From contig JAACFM010000014.1 in the NCBI GenBank assembly GCA_009937445.1, positions 1 through 39,033 of the forward strand: DNA of 39,033 nucleotides. The letters are read 5' to 3'. Source of the stretch: Gammaproteobacteria bacterium (lineage in GTDB: Bacteria; Pseudomonadota; Gammaproteobacteria; Steroidobacterales; Woeseiaceae). Every line of letters starts with the position of its first letter. Position 1 is the stretch's first letter. Below are positions 1-7,287 of the stretch, in pieces. Made by a program: the position numbers and the translations under genes. The notes under the pieces are model-generated. The model did not search any database and was not told the origin of the DNA. It saw only the letters and a list, made by a program, of their open reading frames with translations.

Positions 1-20
1 CATTGCCTGCGAACTATAGC

Positions 21-1043
21 TTAAAGATAGTTTTTTGCCAATATTTCAGCAATTTGGACACTATTTAGAGCCGCGCCCTTACGTATGTTATCGGCTACCA
101 CCCAGAGGTTTAATCCGGTTGGGTGAGAGATGTCCTCCCGAACTCGACCGACAAAAACAGGGTCTTGACCTGAGCTTTCGGTAACGGCGGTCGGATACTG
201 ACCCAATTCGACTCCGTCAAGCACCTCAATTCCCGGTGAATTTGACAATAATTCGCTCGCGGCTGATGCGCTGATCTTCTCCCGTGTCTCTATGTGGAGC
301 GCCTCGGAATGCCCGAAGAACACCGGGATTCTGACCGCGGTCGGGTTGACCTGCACGTCGTCATCGCCAAGAATTTTGCGGGTTTCCCAGACCATCTTCA
401 TCTCTTCCTTGGTGTAGCGGTTGTCCAGAAAAACGTCGATCTGCGGAATGGCGTTGAAGGCGATTTGTTTCGCCTCCCCTTTAATTTCGAGCGGACGCCC
501 GTTTAAGAGCATGGTGGTTTGTCGGACCAGTTCTTCCACCGCACTGCGCCCAGCGCCGGAAACCGCCTGATAGGTGCATACATTGATGCGCTCGATACCG
601 ACGGCGTCGTAAATCGGTTTGAGTGCCACCAGCATCTGAATCGTCGAGCAGTTGGGGTTGGCGATAATGCCGCGATTCTTGAAATCGGCGATGGCCTCTG
701 GGTTGACCTCGGGAACGACTAACGGGATGTCGTCGTCGTAGCGAAAATGTGACGTGTTGTCGATGACCACGCAACCCGCTTGTGCGGCTTGCGGCGCGTA
801 TTCTGCCGATATCGAACCACCCGCCGAGAACAGACCTATCTGCACACTGGAAAAATCGAAATCAGCCAGGTCTTCAACCGTCAATTGTCCATTGCCAAAA
901 TTCACCTGATTGCCAGCCGATCGTTCGCTCGCCAGTGCGTGAACCTTGCCAACCGGAAACTTTCGATCATGGAGAATCTCAAGTATGGATTCGCCGACGA
1001 CGCCCGTGGCGCCGACGACAGCGATGTCATATTTCTTGCTCAT
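21..1043 (-). CDS. asd: Aspartate-semialdehyde dehydrogenase
   Basis: This 340-residue protein makes L-aspartate 4-semialdehyde from aspartyl phosphate with NADPH. The product is the branch point to lysine/diaminopimelate, threonine and methionine. An N-terminal Rossmann loop, GATGVVG, lies at residues 11-17. The catalytic cysteine is C132 in the motif NPNCSTIQ, and a VSGAGRSA segment follows in the catalytic domain. Length and motifs fit the shorter Asd subfamily seen outside the enterics. The start is the ATG at 1043, about 25 bases after the aroC stop. It is therefore probably the last gene of a prmB-aroC-asd run, although another minus-strand gene could begin at the window edge. Cytoplasmic. 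Nothing is missing or broken. Confidence 0.97.
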   Translation of the reverse strand: MSKKYDIAVVGATGVVGESILEILHDRKFPVGKVHALASERSAGNQVNFGNGQLTVEDLADFDFSSVQIGLFSAGGSISAEYAPQAAQAGCVVIDNTSHFRYDDDIPLVVPEVNPEAIADFKNRGIIANPNCSTIQMLVALKPIYDAVGIERINVCTYQAVSGAGRSAVEELVRQTTMLLNGRPLEIKGEAKQIAFNAIPQIDVFLDNRYTKEEMKMVWETRKILGDDDVQVNPTAVRIPVFFGHSEALHIETREKISASAASELLSNSPGIEVLDGVELGQYPTAVTESSGQDPVFVGRVREDISHPTGLNLWVVADNIRKGAALNSVQIAEILAKNYL

Positions 1044-1067
1044 GGATTAACCGCGCGCGGGGCGCTC

Positions 1068-2153
1068 CTAAACAGTGGGTGTTTCCGACATGACGTCGGC
1101 ATTTTGAGCGCGATTGCGCAAATAGTGATCCATCAGAACCAGCGCAACCATCGCCTCGGCGATCGGTGTGGCACGAAGACCGACGCAGGGATCGTGGCGT
1201 CCCTTGGTGACTATTTCAGTGTCTTTGCCTGACTTGTCGATGGTTTTACCCGGAATTGACACGCTGGAAGTCGGCTTGAGAGCGAGGCTGGCCAGAACGT
1301 CTTGCCCCGACGAAATTCCACCGAGCGTGCCACCGGCATCGTTCTTGCTGAATCCGTCTCTGGACATTTCGTCCCGGTGCTCGCTGCCACGCTGAGTGAC
1401 TGCAGCGAATCCGGCACCGAGTTCGACGCCTTTGACCGCGTTGATACTCATCAATCCGTGCGCGATATCAGCCTCAAGTTTGTCAAACACCGGTTCGCCC
1501 AGACCGGGCGGAACGTTGCTCGCGAGAACACTGATTTTCGCCCCGATGGAGTCACCTTGTTCCCGCAGATCATCCATGAAACGGTGGAGTTCATCGACGC
1601 GATCCGGATCTGCACAGAAAAACGCATTATCGTCGATACTGTCCAGGTCTTTTGCATCCAGCTCGAGCGGTCCAAGTTGTGACAAATAACCGCGAACCTC
1701 GACACCCAATCGTTCTTTGAGATATTTCTTGGCCACCGCCCCCGCCGCGACACGCATGGTTGTTTCACGCGCAGATGATCGTCCGCCACCACGATAGTCA
1801 CGGATGCCGTATTTCTGCTGGTAGGTGTAGTCCGCGTGGCCCGGTCTGAACTTGTCCTTGATATCACCGTAGTCTTTGGAGCGCTGATCCATGTTTTCCA
1901 CGAGCAATGCGATCGGCGTACCGGTCGTCATGCCCTCGAAGACACCGGATAGAATTCGGACCTGATCCGGCTCATTGCGCTGCGTCGTATGACGATTGCG
2001 CCCCGGTCGGCGCCGGTCGAGGTCGCCCTGAATGTCCGCCTCTGTCAGCTTCATTCCCGGCGGACAACCGTCGATGATGCAACCAAGCGCCGGTCCGTGG
2101 CTTTCGCCAAACGTCGTGACCGTGAAAATTCGTCCAAAAGTATTGCCTGACAC
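1068..2153 (-). CDS. aroC: Chorismate synthase
   Basis: The 361-residue enzyme converts 5-enolpyruvylshikimate 3-phosphate to chorismate, the last common step to aromatic amino acids and folate. It needs reduced FMN. The family signatures are clear: [19 protein letters not shown] near residue 15, [20 protein letters not shown] around residue 105, and [10 protein letters not shown] just after. It begins two bases after the prmB stop, an arrangement (prmB then aroC) well known in gammaproteobacteria, so the two are surely co-transcribed. The stop codon is TAG, and its bases form the start of a TAGGAGCG string that resembles the repeat at 18533. Full length, with no disruption. Confidence 0.98.
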   Translation of the reverse strand: MSGNTFGRIFTVTTFGESHGPALGCIIDGCPPGMKLTEADIQGDLDRRRPGRNRHTTQRNEPDQVRILSGVFEGMTTGTPIALLVENMDQRSKDYGDIKDKFRPGHADYTYQQKYGIRDYRGGGRSSARETTMRVAAGAVAKKYLKERLGVEVRGYLSQLGPLELDAKDLDSIDDNAFFCADPDRVDELHRFMDDLREQGDSIGAKISVLASNVPPGLGEPVFDKLEADIAHGLMSINAVKGVELGAGFAAVTQRGSEHRDEMSRDGFSKNDAGGTLGGISSGQDVLASLALKPTSSVSIPGKTIDKSGKDTEIVTKGRHDPCVGLRATPIAEAMVALVLMDHYLRNRAQNADVMSETPTV

Positions 2154-2155
2154 CG

Positions 2156-3025
2156 TTACAAACCTTCCAATTCATGTTTCGTCAGCAAGAATACACCGGC
2201 GCCGCCCTCGCTGAAATCGAGCCAGACGAAAGTCGTATCGGGATACGCCGCCTCGAGCGCAGGCTGGCTGTTGCCGACCTCGCAGACGAGTATTCCATTG
2301 TCTGTCAGGAATCGCGAGGCATCCTGCAAAATCTTGTGCACTGACTCCAGGCCGTCATCGCCTGCCGCGAGGCCTAATTCCGGTTCGTGGCGGAACTCTT
2401 GTGGCATCGACTCCATATCCTGCCGGTCCACATAGGGCGGATTACTGACGATTAGATCGTATTGCCTGCCCGACAGCGCAGCAAAAAAGTCCGATCGCAC
2501 CGGCGTAACCCGGTTGCCCAGTCCGTGCCGGTCTATATTGATGGTCGCAACCTCCAGCGCGTCGGCCGAAATATCCACAGCGTCGACACACGCATCCGGA
2601 AACGCGTGCGCAATCGCGATTGCAATACAACCACTGCCCGTCCCGAGATCGGCCGCTGAATGAACAGCATCGTCCGCAAGCCAAGGCGAGAATTTTGCAT
2701 GGATCAGTTCTGCGACGGGACTTCGCGGGACCAGAACACGTTCGTCCACATAAAACTCATGGCCCGCGAAGAAGGCCTGATTGATCAGGTAAGCAAGCGG
2801 CACGCGCTCGGTGATACGTCGCTCCGCGAGCTTCAGCATCTTCGAGACCGACTCATCGTCAACCTCGGTCGAATAGACGGCCGATGCCTCATCGTGCGAC
2901 AACTGCAGCGTCGAAAAAACCAGCCACGCTGCCTCGTCCAAAGGATTATCCGTCCCGTGGCCATAGGATAGCGCCGCTTGCTCAAAGCGCTCAGCGATCG
3001 TGCGTATTAATTGTTCTACGTTCAT
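2156..3025 (-). CDS. prmB: Ribosomal protein L3 N5-glutamine methyltransferase
   Basis: A 289-residue SAM-dependent methyltransferase of the PrmB/HemK family, expected to methylate a glutamine of ribosomal protein L3. The frame is open further upstream, to 3235. I chose the ATG at 3025 ([10 protein letters not shown]) because the upstream residues are not protein-like and would overlap the divergent Sco gene. The SAM-binding motif [14 protein letters not shown] sits at 127-140 and the catalytic NPPY at 195-198. The sequence [20 protein letters not shown] ahead of motif I is the form seen in PrmB rather than PrmC, and the aroC gene immediately downstream supports PrmB. It is divergent from the copper-chaperone operon across 85 bases, which must hold promoters for both directions. 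No strong promoter could be picked by eye. Confidence 0.95.
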   Translation of the reverse strand: MNVEQLIRTIAERFEQAALSYGHGTDNPLDEAAWLVFSTLQLSHDEASAVYSTEVDDESVSKMLKLAERRITERVPLAYLINQAFFAGHEFYVDERVLVPRSPVAELIHAKFSPWLADDAVHSAADLGTGSGCIAIAIAHAFPDACVDAVDISADALEVATINIDRHGLGNRVTPVRSDFFAALSGRQYDLIVSNPPYVDRQDMESMPQEFRHEPELGLAAGDDGLESVHKILQDASRFLTDNGILVCEVGNSQPALEAAYPDTTFVWLDFSEGGAGVFLLTKHELEGL

Positions 3026-3110
3026 ATGCGACGGCGAATCTATCACGCTGACGCCCCAACTGCCTGTAGAATTGCGGGCTCGACTCTCGCAAAGAATATT
3101 GACGACCATC

Positions 3111-3719
3111 ATGGGACCAAAGAACCTGTTATTCGCGATCGTACTCGGTAGCGCACTTGCCGCCGGCGTTTTCGTCGCCACGAAGTTAAACCGGCCACCG
3201 GAATTACAAACCGGCTTCATTGTGCCGCTACCCAATGCGTTGCCTGACTTTTCTCTACTGGATCAGAGCGGTGGACTCGTCAACGCGGATACGTTTCGAG
3301 GACAGTGGGACCTGGTGTTCTTCGGCTTCACAAACTGCCCGGATATCTGTCCGACAACCCTGCAGGTATTGGCAAACGCCAGGCGTGAACTCATTGACTC
3401 TGGTGCGACGACAGTGCCGCGCATCGTTCTGGTTAGCGTCGATCCGGAACGAGACACACCGGAGGTTCTCGGCCAGTACGTGAACTACTTTGGCGAAGGG
3501 AATCTTGGTGTAACGGGAACTCTTGAGGGCATCAAGACACTGACCGGCGCTCTCGGAATTTATTTTGAAAAATCGCCAACAGACGATGGCTATGGCGTGG
3601 ATCACTCTGCGGCTGTGCTGGTTATCAATCCCGACGGCGAGTTCTCCGCACTCTTTAGCGCACCTCACCTTATCGCCAGTTTTGTCCACGACCTCCCGAT
3701 CATCATGGGAGACGACTGA
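3111..3719 (+). CDS. Sco1/SenC-type copper chaperone
   Basis: A 202-residue membrane-anchored thioredoxin-fold protein of the Sco/SenC family. The family delivers copper to, or keeps reduced, the CuA site of cytochrome c oxidase in the periplasm. Residues 5-24 form one hydrophobic anchor. The copper-binding cysteines are C76 and C80 in the motif [11 protein letters not shown] (CxxxC), and the third ligand is H165 in GVDHSAAV. All three key residues are present. The start is the ATG at 3111; the frame is open earlier (from 3000), but those residues would overlap prmB and lack Sco similarity. The stop overlaps the next start (TGATG), so it is translationally coupled to the PCu(A)C-type protein, its usual partner in CuA assembly. 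Confidence 0.93.
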   Translation: MGPKNLLFAIVLGSALAAGVFVATKLNRPPELQTGFIVPLPNALPDFSLLDQSGGLVNADTFRGQWDLVFFGFTNCPDICPTTLQVLANARRELIDSGATTVPRIVLVSVDPERDTPEVLGQYVNYFGEGNLGVTGTLEGIKTLTGALGIYFEKSPTDDGYGVDHSAAVLVINPDGEFSALFSAPHLIASFVHDLPIIMGDD

Positions 3720-4156
3720 TGCTCAGGTGTAAGTTACCGGCAGCGACTGTCATGGCTGTCTGTATATTAATAGGTGCCTGTGGCAGCGAGCCGCAACCAC
3801 CGCTGGTCGCCACGGACATCGTAATTATCGAAGCAATGCCTGGAAAACAGATGACGGCGGGGTATCTTTCGCTGACGAACCATTCCAACGCGGCGATCTC
3901 GATCACCAACGTGTCCAGTCCCGAGTTCGAGTCCGTCGAGATTCACGAATCGCTTCTGGACGATGGCGTCGCGAAGATGCGTCGTATCACCGAGCTTTCA
4001 ATCCCCGCGAATACAACCATCACCCTGGAGCGCGGCGGCAAACACCTGATGTTGATGCGTCCAACCGGCACATCATCGCAGGTCACGTTAAGTTTTCAGA
4101 GCGGCGACAGCACTCTGCTGAGCGTGCGCGCGCCATTCACACCGAGGAACAACTGA
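3719..4156 (+). CDS. PCu(A)C-family periplasmic copper chaperone, lipoprotein
   Basis: A 145-residue protein of the PCu(A)C family (formerly DUF461), which hands Cu(I) to the CuA centre of cytochrome oxidase together with Sco. The diagnostic copper motif H-x10-M-x21-H-x-M is exact: H76, M87, H109 and M111. A lipoprotein signal peptide ends in LIGAC with C21 as the lipidated residue, so the protein is probably tethered to a membrane facing the periplasm, whereas many family members are soluble. It overlaps the Sco gene by one base and the psd gene by one base. Gene order, motif and length agree, so the family call is firm. The exact partner oxidase is outside the window. Confidence 0.92.
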   Translation: MLRCKLPAATVMAVCILIGACGSEPQPPLVATDIVIIEAMPGKQMTAGYLSLTNHSNAAISITNVSSPEFESVEIHESLLDDGVAKMRRITELSIPANTTITLERGGKHLMLMRPTGTSSQVTLSFQSGDSTLLSVRAPFTPRNN

Positions 4157-5019
4157 TGCTGGCGGTATTTTTCGTAGCACTGCAATACGTGCTACCTCAA
4201 CACTTGCTAACGGCCATGATTTGGCGCCTCGCAAGAATTCGGCACGTGGCAATCAAGGATTTCCTGATCACGCGATTTGTTGATCTCTACAACGTAGATA
4301 CCAAGGATGTGAAACTGGCTGTCCCGGAAGATTTCGCCACCTTCAATGATTTTTTTGTTCGTGAACTCGCTGCCGCTGCCCGGCCAGTCGATGCTGCAAG
4401 CGACAGTATTGTCTCGCCCGTCGACGGCACGGTGAGTATTGCTGATGAAATTCATGGCGACAGCATCATCCAGGCCAAGGGAATTGATTACTCACTCAAT
4501 GACCTGCTTGCAACCGATCTTGAGCAAGCCGCCACCTATGTAGACGGTTCATTTGCGACGATCTACCTCGCGCCCTACAACTATCATCGCGTTCACGCCC
4601 CATGGGATGGCGAGCTGATCGCCGCCCGTTATGTTCCCGGGGATCTATTCAGTGTTAATGAAGCTACCGTCGCGCGGGTCAACGGACTTTTCAGGCGCAA
4701 CGAGCGCTTGATCATGCATTTCAGAACCGACCAGGGCACCGCCGCGGTCATCTTCGTCGGGGCACTGAATGTCGGCAGTATCTCTACTCCCTGGTCGGGT
4801 GAACTGCGCCCAAAAAAAGACGGTGTTGTTGACGTTCTCGATCTGACGGCCCATACGACCGCGGTCAAAAAAGGGGATCTCCTCGGCTGGTTCAATATGG
4901 GCTCAACCGTCATTCTTCTGCGGCCTCCGGGGTCGTGTGAGTGGAATGACGACCTGCGGGCCGGCAAGACGCTGCAGGTCGGGGAAGCGATTGGTCATTC
5001 GCCGTCAAAGCCTAAATGA
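4156..5019 (+). CDS. psd: Phosphatidylserine decarboxylase proenzyme
   Basis: A 287-residue inner-membrane enzyme that converts phosphatidylserine to phosphatidylethanolamine. It is made as a proenzyme that cleaves itself before a serine, which becomes the pyruvoyl group. Candidate triad residues are D90 (SPVDGTVS), H147 (YHRVHAPW) and S250 in the cleavage motif NMGST. The enteric form of this site is LGST, so the residue before the glycine is Met here. An N-terminal hydrophobic stretch (1-20) fits membrane association. The start overlaps the previous stop by one base, and its own stop overlaps the epmA start by four bases. In Escherichia coli psd also lies near epmA, so this adjacency is partly conserved. 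Confidence 0.97.
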   Translation: MLAVFFVALQYVLPQHLLTAMIWRLARIRHVAIKDFLITRFVDLYNVDTKDVKLAVPEDFATFNDFFVRELAAAARPVDAASDSIVSPVDGTVSIADEIHGDSIIQAKGIDYSLNDLLATDLEQAATYVDGSFATIYLAPYNYHRVHAPWDGELIAARYVPGDLFSVNEATVARVNGLFRRNERLIMHFRTDQGTAAVIFVGALNVGSISTPWSGELRPKKDGVVDVLDLTAHTTAVKKGDLLGWFNMGSTVILLRPPGSCEWNDDLRAGKTLQVGEAIGHSPSKPK

Positions 5020-5987
5020 CAAAGTGGCGTCCGACATCCGGCCCTGATGCCGCGAGAAGACGGGCCGATATCCTGCGCCGCTTGAGAAGCTACTTCGACC
5101 GCGAAACGATACTGGAAGTGGACACACCCGCCCTCAGCCCGGCGGCGGTTAGTGATATCCATATTGAAAGCCTGGCTGTTAGCAGCTCTTTGGCCACTGC
5201 CCCGCTTTATCTGCACACCTCGCCAGAGTTCTGCATGAAGCGCTTGCTCGCATCCGGCTACCCTGACATCTACTCCATCTGTCGTGTGTTTCGCGATGGA
5301 GAGGTCGGTAAACGTCATCAGCCAGAATTCACAATGGTCGAGTGGTATCGGCTGCGCTTCGGTCTCGACGACATCATCTCCGACACACTCAACGCTATTG
5401 CGTCTGCGCTCGCAGACCAGGCGCTCGCAGACGACGCAGTAACGACCAACTATCGGGACGTATTCGCGGCGACCTGTGGCATTGATCCCCTGGTTGCATC
5501 TATCGCAGAACTGGCCGAACTTGCAGACGCCGATCCGGATCTGCGCCGTGTTCTGGGTGATGAACGCGATAGCTGGCTCGATCTTCTGATAACGATGCGC
5601 GTGGCGCCATCATTCGCAACGGATAAACTTACCGTGGTAAAGCATTACCCTGCGTCACAAGCGGCATTGGCCAGGCTTTGTCCTGATAATGGTATGGTCG
5701 CCGACCGCTTCGAGGTATTCATGGGGAGCGTTGAATTGGCCAACGGTTACGTCGAGTTGACCGATGCCCAAACCCAGTCGGCACGAATCGAGACCGATCA
5801 GGCAACTCGAACACGGCAGGGCAAAGCGCTGCGGCCGCGCGATCACAGCCTGGTCGCCGCACTTGCTTCGGGTTTACCGGCATGCGCTGGGGTGGCTATG
5901 GGCCTCGAACGCCTGCAGATGATGCATGATGGAACTAACGATATTCGAGATGTCATACCATTCCCATTTGAGGTTCCCAATGAGTGA
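5016..5987 (+). CDS. epmA: EF-P-(R)-beta-lysine ligase (GenX/PoxA/YjeA)
   Basis: A 323-residue class II lysyl-tRNA synthetase paralogue without the tRNA anticodon-binding domain. It attaches (R)-beta-lysine to Lys34 of elongation factor P. Motif 2 is visible as FRDGEVGKRHQPEFTMVEWY (92-111), and motif 3 ends in GVAMGLERL near residue 300. The length fits EpmA and is far too short for LysRS. The target, efp, lies 474 bases downstream on the opposite strand and carries the correct lysine. The partner lysine 2,3-aminomutase EpmB is not in the window. The start overlaps psd by four bases (ATGA), and the end overlaps the methionine-sulfoxide reductase by eight bases. Confidence 0.96.
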   Translation: MTKWRPTSGPDAARRRADILRRLRSYFDRETILEVDTPALSPAAVSDIHIESLAVSSSLATAPLYLHTSPEFCMKRLLASGYPDIYSICRVFRDGEVGKRHQPEFTMVEWYRLRFGLDDIISDTLNAIASALADQALADDAVTTNYRDVFAATCGIDPLVASIAELAELADADPDLRRVLGDERDSWLDLLITMRVAPSFATDKLTVVKHYPASQAALARLCPDNGMVADRFEVFMGSVELANGYVELTDAQTQSARIETDQATRTRQGKALRPRDHSLVAALASGLPACAGVAMGLERLQMMHDGTNDIRDVIPFPFEVPNE

Positions 5988-6453
5988 CCCGGACTACAAA
6001 CTATTGGACTCGCAACTGCGCGCCTTACTCGCCGACGAAACTGATGCGCTCGCGAGCGCCAGCAATTTCGTCGCATTGTTAACCCAGGCGATGGACGATA
6101 TTAACTGGCTGGGTATTTACGTATTACGGGGTGAAGAACTCGTGCTCGGCCCCTTTCAGGGAAAGCCGGCTTGCGTGCACTTGAACGTTGGCAGAGGCGT
6201 TTGTGGCACTGCGGCGGCACTGCTGGAAACGCAGCGCGTTGCGGATGTACATCAATTCGAAGGGCACATAGCCTGTGACGCAGATTCGCGATCCGAACTT
6301 GTCGTACCCCTGGTTTGCGACGGCATCCTGATTGGCGTGCTCGATATCGACAGCCCGACCCCCGCTCGATTCAGCGCGGAGGACCAGAAAGGCGTCGAAT
6401 TATTGTGTGCGTCTTTTTGTGAACTTCAGGCTGTGCGAGGGCGTTTCATATAG
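5980..6453 (+). CDS. msrC: Free methionine-(R)-sulfoxide reductase (GAF domain)
   Basis: A 157-residue single GAF-domain protein of the fRMsr family (YebR-like), which reduces free L-methionine-(R)-sulfoxide with thioredoxin. The three family cysteines are present: C65 (KPACVHL), C75 (GRGVCGTA) and C99 (HIACDADS). The SELVVPL segment that follows is also typical. I chose the ATG at 5980 (MSDPDYK). An in-frame start at 5926 would add 18 residues overlapping epmA and not resembling the family. The gene begins eight bases inside epmA, so translation is probably coupled. It ends only eight bases from the convergent efp stop, leaving little room for a separate terminator. Confidence 0.93.
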   Translation: MSDPDYKLLDSQLRALLADETDALASASNFVALLTQAMDDINWLGIYVLRGEELVLGPFQGKPACVHLNVGRGVCGTAAALLETQRVADVHQFEGHIACDADSRSELVVPLVCDGILIGVLDIDSPTPARFSAEDQKGVELLCASFCELQAVRGRFI

Positions 6454-6461
6454 GCCTGAAG

Positions 6462-7028
6462 CTACTTGACGCGCGACACATACTCGCGAGAGCGGGTATC
6501 GACTTTGATCGTTTCATTCTGATCAACGAATAACGGCACGCGCACAACGGCCCCGGTTGAAAGCGTCGCTGGCTTGACGCCACCGCTGGCCGTATCGCCT
6601 TTAACGCCCGGGTCCGTCTCGACAATCTCGAGCTCAACGAAGTTCGGCGCTGACACGATAAGCGGCGCATCGTTCCAAAGCGTAATACCGCAAACATCAC
6701 CGTCCGTAATCCAGTCTTTCGCGTCACCTACCGCAGACGCATCAGCCGCATACTGTTCAAACGTGTCCTGAACCATGAAATGCCAAAACTCTCCGTCCGA
6801 ATACAAGTACTGCATATCAGTGTCCATCACGTCAGCCGCTTCGACAGACTCGCCGGACTTGAAAGTCTTGTCGACCGTTTTGCCTGTCTTGAGGTTCTTG
6901 ATGCGTGCTCGATTGAACGCCTGACCCTTGCCCGGCTTGACGAATTCGTTCTCGACAATAATGCACGGATTTCCATCAATAATGATGCGAAGCCCCGATT
7001 TGAACTCGCTGGTATTGTAATTAGCCAT
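6462..7028 (-). CDS. efp: Elongation factor P
   Basis: A 188-residue translation factor that relieves ribosome stalling at polyproline. The KOW-like N-terminal domain carries the loop [11 protein letters not shown] with K34 as the modification site recognised by EpmA, so the beta-lysylation route is expected rather than rhamnosylation (Arg) or another modification. The C-terminal OB domain ends in the typical [16 protein letters not shown] chose the ATG at 7028 ([10 protein letters not shown]). The frame is open to 7106, but the first 26 residues are outside the family. The upstream DNA contains a TATCAT hexamer that could serve as a -10 box. Its natural substrate status is supported by epmA facing it a few hundred bases away. 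Confidence 0.97.
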   Translation of the reverse strand: MANYNTSEFKSGLRIIIDGNPCIIVENEFVKPGKGQAFNRARIKNLKTGKTVDKTFKSGESVEAADVMDTDMQYLYSDGEFWHFMVQDTFEQYAADASAVGDAKDWITDGDVCGITLWNDAPLIVSAPNFVELEIVETDPGVKGDTASGGVKPATLSTGAVVRVPLFVDQNETIKVDTRSREYVSRVK

Positions 7029-7287
7029 AAATATCGCTCTATAGAGAGAATTGCCGGGTGGCGGCGAGGCGCCATGATACCAGTACTCCGGGACGACGAG
7101 AATCATCCATTCAGCGGTATTTTTGGCCCTGATCAGCCCTGATCGAAGCGAATTCTCGCCGAAACTTGATTCAGGTCACGGTTTTGACCTTCCGACCACG
7201 ACGCAGGCGGCACCACTGTCTAAACTGCTCGTTCGGTTAACAAAATATGGAAATCATCGGGAATTCGCCGATTCCGGGGAAAGGGAT

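Noticed and set aside
1..20. Start of another minus-strand gene (an ATG reads from position 3 to 1)
   Set aside because: Only the start codon would be inside the window, and the ribosome site before it is weak, so nothing can be supported.
7125..7144. Direct repeat GCCCTGATC twice as an operator
   Set aside because: The copies are short and one base apart, with no recognised regulator pattern.
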